Assembly (NCBI RefSeq): GCF_000429665.1
Contig: NZ_AUCH01000018.1
Location: forward strand, 61,776-125,775
Direction of reading: 5' to 3'
Source of the DNA: Azovibrio restrictus DSM 23866
Lineage (GTDB): Bacteria; Pseudomonadota; Gammaproteobacteria; Burkholderiales; Rhodocyclaceae
Length of the DNA: 64,000 nt
Under the pieces are notes generated by a model, which ran no database searches, was not told where the DNA came from, and saw only the letters and a program-made list of their open reading frames with translations. Shown here piece after piece: positions 34,392 through 41,864 of the stretch. The position numbers were made by a program, and so were the translations under genes. Position 1 is the stretch's first letter, and the number at the start of each line of letters is the position of its first letter.

Positions 34392-34817
34392 TCAGTGACT
34401 CAAATACACAGAAGGTCCGCTTATCGTCAAAGTTGAGCACATAAATTCAAGGTGGAATTTATCGTTTTTCAAGCATACTCTGTGTTTTTGCGCAAATATA
34501 TGCTGAATGCTCACGTCAACAATGTTTTCCACGTCCCATCCGGTAATGGAAAGTTCTTTCACGCCGCCGCAATTTATTCCAAGTCTGCAGCGATTGAATT
34601 TGGAGGTGGTCCACTTTTGTGGGGGGGCGTCGGGGATTTTGTTGATTAAGTCAAAATCGATGATGATGGTTGGGCCGTCTCTGCCGATATTTATGGAGAA
34701 TAGGCTTATCTTTTCAATGGGGACAGGCTGTGTGAAAACACGTTTTAGTAGTTCTGCTCCGGGTAGGTCATTCCAGTACATGAGGGCGTTCTGGAGAATA
34801 TTGTCTGGCATGTGCAT
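34392..34817 (-). CDS. Imm50-like immunity protein
   Basis: A 141-residue protein from ATG 34817. The order of motifs fits Imm50: YWNDLPGAELLKRVF near the start, then SINIGRDGPTIIIDFDL, then PPQKW, then LGINCGGVKELSITGW and a beta-rich end LEFMCSTLTISGPSVYL. Immunity proteins of this type neutralise cognate toxins by direct binding. No cognate toxin tail is recognisable directly upstream, so it appears orphaned. Confidence 0.7.
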   Translation of the reverse strand: MHMPDNILQNALMYWNDLPGAELLKRVFTQPVPIEKISLFSINIGRDGPTIIIDFDLINKIPDAPPQKWTTSKFNRCRLGINCGGVKELSITGWDVENIVDVSIQHIFAQKHRVCLKNDKFHLEFMCSTLTISGPSVYLSH

Positions 34818-34874
34818 CTCTCTTTCGAAAATTGGCCGGGGTATCCGCGGTTTGCCCCAGGGGAACGGTTTCGA

Positions 34875-35354
34875 TCAAGGCCAGGTAAAGGCATGCCACT
34901 TCGTTGTTACTGCGCCAGCTGCGCTTTTTTCACGCTCCCAAAGCAGTAGGTGCCCCCGTATTCGATAGGACGTTTTTGCCTCTGAAAGAGCGTAGGCGTT
35001 GTCGATTCTGATCGTTTTCTTTATGAATTCCCCCGGGTTCAGGGGCTCGAAGTCAGCCAGTGTGTAGGCTCTCCTCTTTACCAAGGGGCCGGTATAGGGA
35101 ATCAGGCTACCATTGCCGCTTTCACGGATTTCAAAGGTCTCCTCAAAAAGCTGAGAAATCCTTTCGTCGCTTTTTCTGATCAAAACGAGAGTCTCTCGTT
35201 GATTGGAGATGCGGATATCAACCCATAGCGCTTTTTCCTGCTTGCGAGTATGAAGCTCGATTTCCAGGTTCGTCATAGGCACTCCTTGTGCTGCCGTGAT
35301 GGGCGGAAAGCATGGAAGCATGAGAAATATCAGGTGGAGCGCTTTGAAGTTCAT
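34875..35354 (-). CDS. Predicted exported protein in the immunity chain
   Basis: A 159-residue protein from ATG 35354. The N-terminus (MNFKALHLIFLMLPCFPPITAAQG) is a signal peptide, so it acts in the periplasm. The mature part is beta-rich (LEIELHTRKQEKALWVDIRIS, RGHLLLWER). Periplasmic immunity proteins protect against toxins acting on the envelope; a link to such a toxin is inferred from context only. Confidence 0.6.
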   Translation of the reverse strand: MNFKALHLIFLMLPCFPPITAAQGVPMTNLEIELHTRKQEKALWVDIRISNQRETLVLIRKSDERISQLFEETFEIRESGNGSLIPYTGPLVKRRAYTLADFEPLNPGEFIKKTIRIDNAYALSEAKTSYRIRGHLLLWEREKSAAGAVTTKWHAFTWP

Positions 35355-35522
35355 TTGTACCCAAAGGGGAAATCAATGTTCGCCAGTGGCATGAAGCCGC
35401 TGCGATGGCAACAGGGTAGGTTGCGTGGAACATCGGCGCGTAGCCCTCCCCATGAGCTCAAGGCAGCCCTGGAGAGGGGATTGGTGAGGCCTGGCTTCCA
35501 ATTCTCATGGCTTAGTATTTTG

Positions 35523-36301
35523 TCATGGAGTGCTCTTGTGGGCATGGGCTTTTCTGAGCTGTTCGGCGGCGGCCTTGTCGGTCAGTTCCAGCCATTGCAG
35601 GGCTTCGGCTTCCTGCTCGGCTTGGGCCCGGCGCTGTTCCCGGGCCTGGCATAGGGCATCGGCGGTGGCCTGGGTATAGGCGCTGGCGGGGACATCGGAG
35701 ACCACCTGGGCCAGGGGAACAAAGCTCTCCGGCTCATAGAGATAGCTGATGCTGCGGTCCGCCTGAATCTCCTGAACCAGGGTGTCGCCGTCCCAGACAA
35801 AAGCGGTATGGGTTTCGCTGTCGAAAGTCTCGGCCGCCCGGTCGTGGGTGCCGGTGGCCTGGGCGACGCAGATGCGCACGGTCTTGGCGATCCGGCGGCC
35901 AAAGGGATCGTAGGCATACTCGGCTTCCAGATGGCCTTTGCCCTGGGGCGGATGACCTTGACGAGGCGGTTGTCCGGGTCGTAGTGCAGACTGAGACTGA
36001 CAGCGGCTTCGCCGGGCTTGCCCTTTTTGACCTTGCGGATGGTGTTGCCGTCGCTGTCATGCTCGTAAAGGGTGCCCTGATACTGCTTCAGGAGATTGCG
36101 GGTGACGAGGGCGAGCCGGGGCCGCTGGGCTGGTTCGGGAGCGGGAAGCGCCTTCAGGTGGGCGAGGCCCTCGTCCCAGTGGGCATGGTCCCTGGCATCG
36201 GTATTGGCGAGGAGGCGGCGTTCCGGGGCGGAATCGAGCAGATTGCCGGCCGGGTCCCAGGCGAACTGCTCATCCAGGTCGGCGCGGGTGGCGCGCAGCA
36301 G
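35523..36301 (-). pseudogene. Rhs core fragment, frameshifted and truncated at both ends
   Basis: Read on the minus strand this encodes Rhs core sequence. It starts mid-protein (LDEQFAWDPAGNLLD, LLKQYQGTLYEHDSDGNTIRK, LHYDPDNRLVKV). A one-base shift near 35945-35955 moves it into the next frame (GHLEAEYAYDPFGRR, FVWDGDTLVQE, YLYEPESFVPLAQV). The frame stops at 35523, before the region where Rhs proteins carry the DPxGxx cleavage site and toxin. Neither a start nor a toxin end is present. Confidence 0.85.
36061..36301. repeat. Rhs-core direct repeat, copy 1
   Basis: This 241-base segment is nearly identical to 37937-38179 in the same orientation. Identity begins at GCTCGTAAAGGG and ends at GCGCGCAGCAG on both sides. 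It lacks two single bases present in copy 2. Confidence 0.9.
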
Positions 36302-36402
36302 CTGGCCGGCAGGATTGTTCCTCTATGCTAATTTGCGCGCATCATGGCCGATGGGCGGGTGCCTTCCGCAGGACAAGCCGGAAGAGCCCTACTTCGGCCG
36401 GC

Positions 36403-37062
36403 TCAGCCTCGCTTCCGCTTCCACAGCGGAACGGGGCCCCCTGTGGTGATTTCGTGCAGTTGCCCGTCCGGCGTGTAGCGGTACTCCCACGCAGCCTCAC
36501 CTGGGTATCCCTTGGACATTGCCCTTGCTCGAATGGGGCGGCCCTCATCGGAATATTGATACAAGCTAACGGCGAAGGCGCCACCTATGCCGACACCCAC
36601 GTGAAGTCTTGTGTTGTCAGGCCTTGAAATCACTCTGCCGACACTACGCACCTGGGACTGCATTTTTTCCGGCTTGCCGATCCACTTGAATGCGACGGTG
36701 CGGACCTCAAGAACTGAACCAACTTCATCGTAGAGGGTGGCGTGCAGCGCTTTAACTGTGCGCTGACTCGGAAGCACCGTGATGACATGCAGGCCATCGA
36801 CAAATCCTGCGCTGTACTTTCCCTGCCAGCGAGCCTCATCTACGCTCTTGTATTTCTTCTTGACCGGAGCATCGGGCGAGAAGCCCATTCGCTCCGACTC
36901 ATATGGTATCGGCGCATAGTAGTCTCCGGATGAGAATTTCCATTCGGTGACCGAATTGAACCGGTCCAAATAGGCCTGATACAGCCTGCTCAAGTCGGTC
37001 GCCTCAAACTCTTTCCTCAATTCATCGAGGAGCGAATTCACTTCTGGCATATCAAGCAGCAT
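36403..37062 (-). CDS. Hypothetical protein following an Rhs toxin tail, probable immunity
   Basis: A 219-residue protein from ATG 37062, with GGAGA upstream, 12 bases after the stop of the small toxin-tail frame. Mixed alpha/beta with a beta-rich C-terminal half (LHVGVGIGGAFAVSLYQYSDEG, WEYRYTPDGQLHEI). No signal peptide. Position directly after a tail-like fragment is the classical place of an immunity gene; no family recognised. Confidence 0.6.
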   Translation of the reverse strand: MLLDMPEVNSLLDELRKEFEATDLSRLYQAYLDRFNSVTEWKFSSGDYYAPIPYESERMGFSPDAPVKKKYKSVDEARWQGKYSAGFVDGLHVITVLPSQRTVKALHATLYDEVGSVLEVRTVAFKWIGKPEKMQSQVRSVGRVISRPDNTRLHVGVGIGGAFAVSLYQYSDEGRPIRARAMSKGYPGEAAWEYRYTPDGQLHEITTGGPVPLWKRKRG

Positions 37063-37074
37063 GATGTTTCTCCG

Positions 37075-37350
37075 TCAGGGGCAGCAGTACTGGTAGGTAG
37101 CCTGCCAGGTTCCGTTTTCCATTCGTTGGCCTATGTCCCTGAGCGCATTCTCGACGTTGCCTCCACGCTTCTCAACGCTCTTGAGCGTCTGATAGATCAG
37201 CTTGTCATTTGCTGCACCGTGAACATGATATCCAGCGTGATAGGTTCCTGCAGACTGCGCGCCCGCACTGCCAGGGTGACCGGGCGCCGCAGTTTGCGAC
37301 GGATTGATCCCCCATAGTCTCGCGCCATTCGCGCTGTCATCAATATCCAT
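37075..37350 (-). pseudogene. Probable Rhs toxin-tail fragment
   Basis: A 91-codon frame from ATG 37350 (MDIDDSANGARLWG...TYQYCCP) overlaps the end of the preceding gene by 11 bases. Gly/Ala/His-rich sequence (HAGYHVHGAANDKLIYQTLKSVEKRGGN) resembles the end of a secreted toxin. It has no Rhs core in front and is followed by a probable immunity gene. It could also be a free-standing small gene; toxin class not recognised. Confidence 0.5.
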
Positions 37351-37762
37351 ACCGTTCGTCCTTTAACCGCTCTCGCAAGTTATATTCGGCAACAGAAGCC
37401 ACGCTTTCAATAGAATCAGTGGTTAAAATCCTTACAAGTTCGAGAGGAGTTTTTTGGTTAGCAGCAATTGCTCTGCGCACAGTCTCGTCTGGGTCTCTTG
37501 CAAGTAGCGGGAACAAGTCGGGAGCTAACCGTCGCTTTTGTGCAATTAGCGAACGCACAGTCGAATCATCACAAGAAGCGAGAATCTGCATAACTTCCTC
37601 TGAAATTGTTCGATTTTGCGCAACGTCGATTCGTCTTTCCGGATGCTTTTCGATGACTTTAACCCATGTTTCGAGTGCCGCGCTATCCGAAAGGGTTTTG
37701 TTAATTTCCTCTGGATCTTGGCTCAAACATAATTTAATAAATTCCTCTGCGGATCTAATCAT
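37340..37762 (-). CDS. HEAT-like-repeat immunity candidate
   Basis: A 140-residue protein from ATG 37762 with AAGGA about ten bases upstream. Helical repeats of HEAT/LRR-variant type are visible: ALETWVKVIEKHPERRIDVAQNR, VMQILASCDDSTVRSLIAQ, PDLFPLLARDPDETVRRAIAANQ, PLELVRILTTDS. Its ATG overlaps the stop of the Rhs toxin tail at 37759 by ATGA, the arrangement expected for a cognate immunity gene. Confidence 0.7.
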   Translation of the reverse strand: MIRSAEEFIKLCLSQDPEEINKTLSDSAALETWVKVIEKHPERRIDVAQNRTISEEVMQILASCDDSTVRSLIAQKRRLAPDLFPLLARDPDETVRRAIAANQKTPLELVRILTTDSIESVASVAEYNLRERLKDERYGY

Positions 37763-37942
37763 GGTTTCGCATCCTTGCATTTAAGCGATTTGAGGTCGAC
37801 CGTTTTTCCAGCTTCCCCCTTATGTTTTTCCATTCGGTCACCAAATTCATCCAAATCAACCGTGTGATGAAGTGCATTGCCCTTTTGCTCAAATTGTTTA
37901 AATGCGCTTCCCCCGTGTCCCGTCTGGTCGCTTGAGGCTCGT
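37759..37942 (-). pseudogene. Orphan Rhs toxin tail joined to a core fragment
   Basis: A frame ending at TGA 37759 encodes a polar, Lys/Asp-rich tail (TGHGGSAFKQFEQKGN, LDEFGDRMEKHKGEAGK, SLKCKDAKP). It begins exactly where Rhs-core identity ends (LKQYQGTLYE), but in a different frame, so it cannot be expressed as a fusion now. It is typical of displaced Rhs C-terminal toxins. The stop overlaps the HEAT-like gene. Confidence 0.65.
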
Positions 37943-38179
37943 AAAGGGTGCCCTGATACTGCTTCAGGAGATTGCGGGTGACGAGGGCGAGCCGGGGCCG
38001 CTGGGCTGGTTCGGGAGCGGGAAGCGCCTTCAGGTGGGCGAGGCCCTCGTCCCAGTGGGCAATGGTCCCTGGCATCGGTATTGGCGAGGAGGCGGCGTTC
38101 CGGGGGCGGAATCGAGCAGATTGCCGGCCGGATCCCAGGCGAACTGCTCATCCAGGTCGGCACGGGTGGCGCGCAGCAG
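37937..38179. repeat. Rhs-core direct repeat, copy 2
   Basis: This 243-base piece of Rhs core repeats 36061-36301. It has two extra single bases (GGGCAATGG against GGGCATGG, and CCGGGGGCGG against CCGGGGCGG), which break its reading frame. On the minus strand it is the residual core preceding the toxin tail at 37759. Confidence 0.9.
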
Positions 38180-38200
38180 ATTCGGGCAATCCCTGGGCTG

Positions 38201-38599
38201 CTATTCAGAAACTGTTGAGTAATATACGTCGACGAACAAGCCTTCTAGTTTTGTCAGTACCGTTTTTGTTGCTTCTACGTATAAGGCTGAGCTGTCATGT
38301 AGGCCCAAGCGAACGCTACAAAAAACTGAGGAAATTCGAGCGTCAAGCCAATAAAACCACTCCTCGGTTCCTTCGGCTAGTTTTTCTAAAACGAGAAAGT
38401 CAACCACGATACATTCTTCTTTTTCTAAGGTGGAGTTCCAAGAGTTAATCTGAAAGCCGTAGCCATCTGCTCTGAAAACCTCTACTTTAAAATGTTCATC
38501 GCCAAACAGGCTGCGTACGCCTCTTAATAATTTTTTAAGTGGAAATCCTTGAGGTGTCTCATCTTTGTCTCTAATCCACATTCTCATTGCGTTATTCAT
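38201..38599 (-). CDS. Immunity-type protein, intact paralogue of the pseudogene at 32969
   Basis: A 132-residue protein from ATG 38599 with GAGAGGA at good spacing. It begins MNNAMRMWIRDKDETPQGF and ends DVYYSTVSE. It is soluble, with a GLHDSSALYVEATK segment shared with the broken copy 5 kb away. The upstream frame is continuous with a toxin-tail-like sequence, so the gene follows the usual toxin-immunity order. No named family recognised. Confidence 0.68.
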   Translation of the reverse strand: MNNAMRMWIRDKDETPQGFPLKKLLRGVRSLFGDEHFKVEVFRADGYGFQINSWNSTLEKEECIVVDFLVLEKLAEGTEEWFYWLDARISSVFCSVRLGLHDSSALYVEATKTVLTKLEGLFVDVYYSTVSE

Positions 38600-38812
38600 A
38601 GTGGCTTTCCTCTCTTGCGCTGATAACCACCCAGTAAATTCTATATCACGCTTCGGCTGCAAATTACCATTGGCGCCAACATGCCATTCTCTAGCCTGGG
38701 GCTTCGATCCGTATTTGGGTAATGATCGACCAATTTGAGTATGGGGAGCATCTTTATCTGGTAGTGGGGCTCGGTGTTTATCAACCGGCAGGGCTCGATC
38801 CGGTGTGGCTAG
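38600..38812 (-). pseudogene. Orphan Rhs toxin-tail fragment without start codon
   Basis: Downstream of a TGA at 38813-38815 the frame reads RALPVDKHRAPLP, then PHTQIGRSLPKYG, then PQAREWHVGANGN and LQPKRDIEFTG. The HTQIG, QARE and RDIEFT elements recur near the ends of Rhs toxins. It is open in frame with the following immunity gene, suggesting the original toxin stop was lost or lies in another frame. No start codon or core is present. Confidence 0.6.
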
Positions 38813-39710
38813 TCAGGTTGCTGCCGAGTCCACTCAGGTAGGGATTCGCCTGTCGTAGCCGATTCAGATCGTCATCGAGCGGAGAAATGTCGGGAGGCGT
38901 CATTCGGGCGCTCTTGGAATTTATCCATCTGTCCAGAGTGACATTCTTGAGCAGCCATCCCAACTCGTTGAGATCGGCGCAGCGTACTCGCTCAAGTGTT
39001 CCCTGCCTCGCCCTCTCGGTAGCTTCGCCGCCAAGAAGCGATCTGGTGGCCAGATAGGAAAACAAGGCTGCAGCAATCGCCTTTCGATGAGCATAGTTCT
39101 TCTTGTTTTCAACTTCAGTGCCGTCAATTGAGTAGCAAACAGTTTCGCCGTGAATTTCCTGCACTGTTTGGTACTGTTGCTTTTGTCGTTCAAAACGAAT
39201 GGCGGACAGAGATTGATGCAGATTTTCCCAAGCGCTTACATAGTCAGACACGGCAACCTGCGTCTCACGAACTTGGTTGGTATCTGGGCGCTGGACAAGC
39301 AATCTGTAGCGATGGTGTTCTTGCTCGAGAATGGCATATGACATATGCCCCAAGAATGGCTCCGGGCCATCCGGAATTGCCGTGAAGTACTGAGGCAACA
39401 CATCATCATCCAAGACCGGAAAGGGGGAGGGGCCATCTCGAAACTGCCAGCTATATAGAGCGCCATATGCTTCGGCTGCATTTCGATTGCGCAGCTCGTC
39501 ACAAAAGCTGCCAGGCAGCGAATCCTGCATTCTCAAATTGCTCAACAGATCAGCGACCGCCACTTCAACGGCTTCGCATACCGCGATTTGATCTGGGTCA
39601 CAGAGCTGCAAGTTGCCGACCGAGGCATGTACGTAGACAAAGTCGTCACGGTCTGTTGAATAGGCCAGTGAGTGTCTGATGTCGACACTTGAAGCACCAT
39701 CTAGTCGCAT
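38781..39710 (-). CDS. Large hypothetical protein following an Rhs toxin tail, probable immunity
   Basis: A 309-residue protein from ATG 39710 (MRLDGASSVDIRHS...SHTGSSPAG). It is soluble and mixed alpha/beta, with Gln/Arg-rich helices in the middle (FERQKQQYQTVQEIHGETV). It starts within the last codons of the toxin-tail frame ending at 39701 (10-base overlap), as cognate immunity genes do. Length is large for an immunity protein. No family recognised. Confidence 0.62.
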   Translation of the reverse strand: MRLDGASSVDIRHSLAYSTDRDDFVYVHASVGNLQLCDPDQIAVCEAVEVAVADLLSNLRMQDSLPGSFCDELRNRNAAEAYGALYSWQFRDGPSPFPVLDDDVLPQYFTAIPDGPEPFLGHMSYAILEQEHHRYRLLVQRPDTNQVRETQVAVSDYVSAWENLHQSLSAIRFERQKQQYQTVQEIHGETVCYSIDGTEVENKKNYAHRKAIAAALFSYLATRSLLGGEATERARQGTLERVRCADLNELGWLLKNVTLDRWINSKSARMTPPDISPLDDDLNRLRQANPYLSGLGSNLTSHTGSSPAG

Positions 39711-39955
39711 TTTGTCTTGACTGCCTTTCCTGCTTTCTGTATTTCCTCCAGACGCTTCTTCGCATACGGGTCAATGCCTTCCAAGCCGCCGTTTTGTGAC
39801 GAGTCACCTGCCCTGTGCATTTTTCCGTTCGCACCCTGAAATCTATGAATTACGCCCATATTATCGATCGTGTACCAGTTCTTTTTATTGGCATTCGGCA
39901 CTGATTGCTTCGCGAGTGCCTCGTGATTGCATGGACTGCCTTGAGAGAGCGCAGC
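39701..39955 (-). pseudogene. Orphan Rhs toxin tail (HRF type)
   Basis: The frame ending at TAG 39701 reads NWYTIDNMGVIHRFQG, then NGKMHRAGD, then GIDPYAKKRLEEIQKAGK. The IHRF...HRAG...PYxxKRL pattern is characteristic of a common class of Rhs toxin ends. A GTG at 39901 could start it, but the frame is open upstream to about 39955 and lacks any Rhs core. It overlaps the downstream immunity candidate. Confidence 0.68.
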
Positions 39956-39959
39956 TTGC

Positions 39960-40250
39960 CTACTCTGGTGTTAGCGAGGCTATCAAACTGGATTGTATAA
40001 GCTGTTCCGTGGCATGTTCCATCTCCGCCCTGGTCACGGACCGAACGATTATCAGGTTGGGTTCAAAGAACACCCCACCGCGCTCGAACTCGCTTTCGAT
40101 CTCTTGGCTGAGACGCGCGGCGTCATAGAAGTTCAAGCGATAGTGTTTTCCGGCGACAGTCAACTGCGCTTCTGAGAAGTGCCCCTTCGCCGTCACTTCC
40201 CATTCGTAATCCGCAAAGTCCAACGGCAACGCAAACGAATAACTCAACAT
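39960..40250 (-). CDS. Small hypothetical protein in the Rhs immunity chain
   Basis: A 96-residue protein from ATG 40250, with GAGG six bases upstream; GTG 40256 is an alternative. It begins MLSYSFALPLDFADYEWEV and ends LIASLTPE. Beta-rich N-terminus and helical C-terminus, soluble. Family not recognised. Codon use is closer to the chromosome than that of its downstream neighbours. Confidence 0.6.
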   Translation of the reverse strand: MLSYSFALPLDFADYEWEVTAKGHFSEAQLTVAGKHYRLNFYDAARLSQEIESEFERGGVFFEPNLIIVRSVTRAEMEHATEQLIQSSLIASLTPE

Positions 40251-40332
40251 GACCACCTCACATTACTTTATACAAGCGATACCGCTGCACGCCTTTGCGG
40301 CCGGAAGAAAACGGCTTCTCCCTTTGCAAGAA

Positions 40333-40575
40333 CTAAACACGTCCTGCCAGATATTCATGAGTATTTACAAGGCGACGACGTATCAGGTCAATCCCTAACA
40401 CGGAATCGTCACCTTCTGGACGATAACATGCGAGCATTTCTACCGTTTCCTGAAGGAAATCATCATCTGGAAATTCATTGTCTATTAGCACTTCTATTTG
40501 ATTGGCTAATTTCAGACTCGTATCTTCCCCTGAGATAAATTTCTCTAACAGGGAGTTGATTGCAGAATATGCCAT
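40333..40575 (-). CDS. Small acidic hypothetical protein, immunity candidate
   Basis: An 80-residue protein from ATG 40575 with AGAGGA about ten bases upstream. All-helical and acidic (MAYSAINSLLEKF, LANQIEVLIDNEFPDDDFLQETVEML), a composition seen in colicin- and CDI-type immunity proteins. It is the first gene of the minus-strand chain, divergent from the MoxR gene 197 bases away. No rhs gene precedes it. Confidence 0.6.
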   Translation of the reverse strand: MAYSAINSLLEKFISGEDTSLKLANQIEVLIDNEFPDDDFLQETVEMLACYRPEGDDSVLGIDLIRRRLVNTHEYLAGRV

Positions 40576-40772
40576 TTTAGATTTTTCCTCTTTGGATTAA
40601 TCGCTGTAATCACCCGTGACCCAGTTGGGATCAGCAGCCCAGACCGACCACTCTGCTCCTGCCCCTGAACGCAGCCTGGCCCCGATTCCCCGCCCCGCCT
40701 TTCATCCCGCCTGAATTGCCCCTGGACTGAATTATGATCTCGCCCTGTGGCTTTCCATCTCTTTCCTACACC

Positions 40773-41864
40773 ATGACCCCGAACCAGCCCCCTGTTCTCC
40801 AGCGTCCTCCTGCCGAAGTCCTGTACGGGGAGGAGCTTGCCCGTCTGCGGGCGGCGGACCGCTTGCCTCGGCCGCCGGGCTGGCAGCTTTCCATGCCGGC
40901 GGTGCGCCGCTTCATCCTGGGGGAAGGGGAGGCGGCGGCCAAGATCGTCTGCGCGCCGGGGCTCATCGAGCGGGCCCTGGTGACCCTGGCCAGCAACCGG
41001 GCCCTGCTGCTGGTGGGGGAACCGGGGACGGCCAAGTCCCTGCTCTCGGAACTCCTGGCGGCGGCCATCAGCGGCTGCAGCACCCTGACCATTCAGGGCA
41101 GTGCCGCCACCACCGAGGACCAGATCAAGTACGGCTGGAACTACGCCCTGCTGCTCAATGAGGGGCCCTCGCCCCAGGCCCTGGTGCCTTCGCCCCTGTA
41201 CCGGGCCATGCAGGCGGGCCAGCTGGTGCGTTTCGAGGAAATCACCCGCTGCCCGCCGGAGGTCCAGGACGGTCTGCTTTCCATCCTCTCCGAGCGGCTG
41301 CTGATGGTGCCGGAGCTGAGCGGGGAGGGGGGCACCCTGTTTGCCGCCCCGGGCTTCAACCTGATCGCCACCGCCAACACCCGGGACCGGGGGGTGAATG
41401 AAATGTCCGCGGCCCTGAAGCGGCGCTTTTCCTTCGAGACCCTGTTTCCCATCCGCGACTACGAGCAGGAATTCGAGCTGGTACGGGCCGAGGTGGGGCG
41501 GCTTCTGGCCCGAGACCAGGTGCCGGTGCTGCCGCCGGACGAGGTGCTGGAAGTCCTGGTGACCGTGTTCCGGGAACTGCGGGACGGGGTGGGCCGGGAC
41601 GGGGCCGCCGGGGAGCGCCTGTCCACCGTGGTGAGCACTGCGGAAGCGGTGAGCGTGGCTTACAGCGTTGCCCTGCGGGGTTATTACCTGCGCGGCGACG
41701 GGGGGGAGCCCGGGGACATCGTCGAAGCCCTGGCCGGGGCCGCCGCCAAGGACAACGCGGAGGACGGCAAGAAGCTGCGCCGCTACATGGAGCACCGGGC
41801 CGGCAAGCGCCAGGGCGCACACTGGCAGGCCTTCTACGCTGCCCGGCACCGGCTGCCGGAATGA
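40773..41864 (+). CDS. yehL: MoxR-family AAA ATPase (YehL type)
   Basis: This 363-residue AAA+ ATPase starts at ATG 40773, giving the length of E. coli YehL; an in-frame ATG 40734 is an alternative. Walker A is GEPGTAKS, Walker B is LVRFEEITRCPPEVQ, and a sensor region (NLIATANTRDRGVNEM) follows. MoxR ATPases remodel or activate VWA-domain partners. One lies two genes downstream. The stop overlaps the next ATG by four bases. Confidence 0.87.
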   Translation: MTPNQPPVLQRPPAEVLYGEELARLRAADRLPRPPGWQLSMPAVRRFILGEGEAAAKIVCAPGLIERALVTLASNRALLLVGEPGTAKSLLSELLAAAISGCSTLTIQGSAATTEDQIKYGWNYALLLNEGPSPQALVPSPLYRAMQAGQLVRFEEITRCPPEVQDGLLSILSERLLMVPELSGEGGTLFAAPGFNLIATANTRDRGVNEMSAALKRRFSFETLFPIRDYEQEFELVRAEVGRLLARDQVPVLPPDEVLEVLVTVFRELRDGVGRDGAAGERLSTVVSTAEAVSVAYSVALRGYYLRGDGGEPGDIVEALAGAAAKDNAEDGKKLRRYMEHRAGKRQGAHWQAFYAARHRLPE

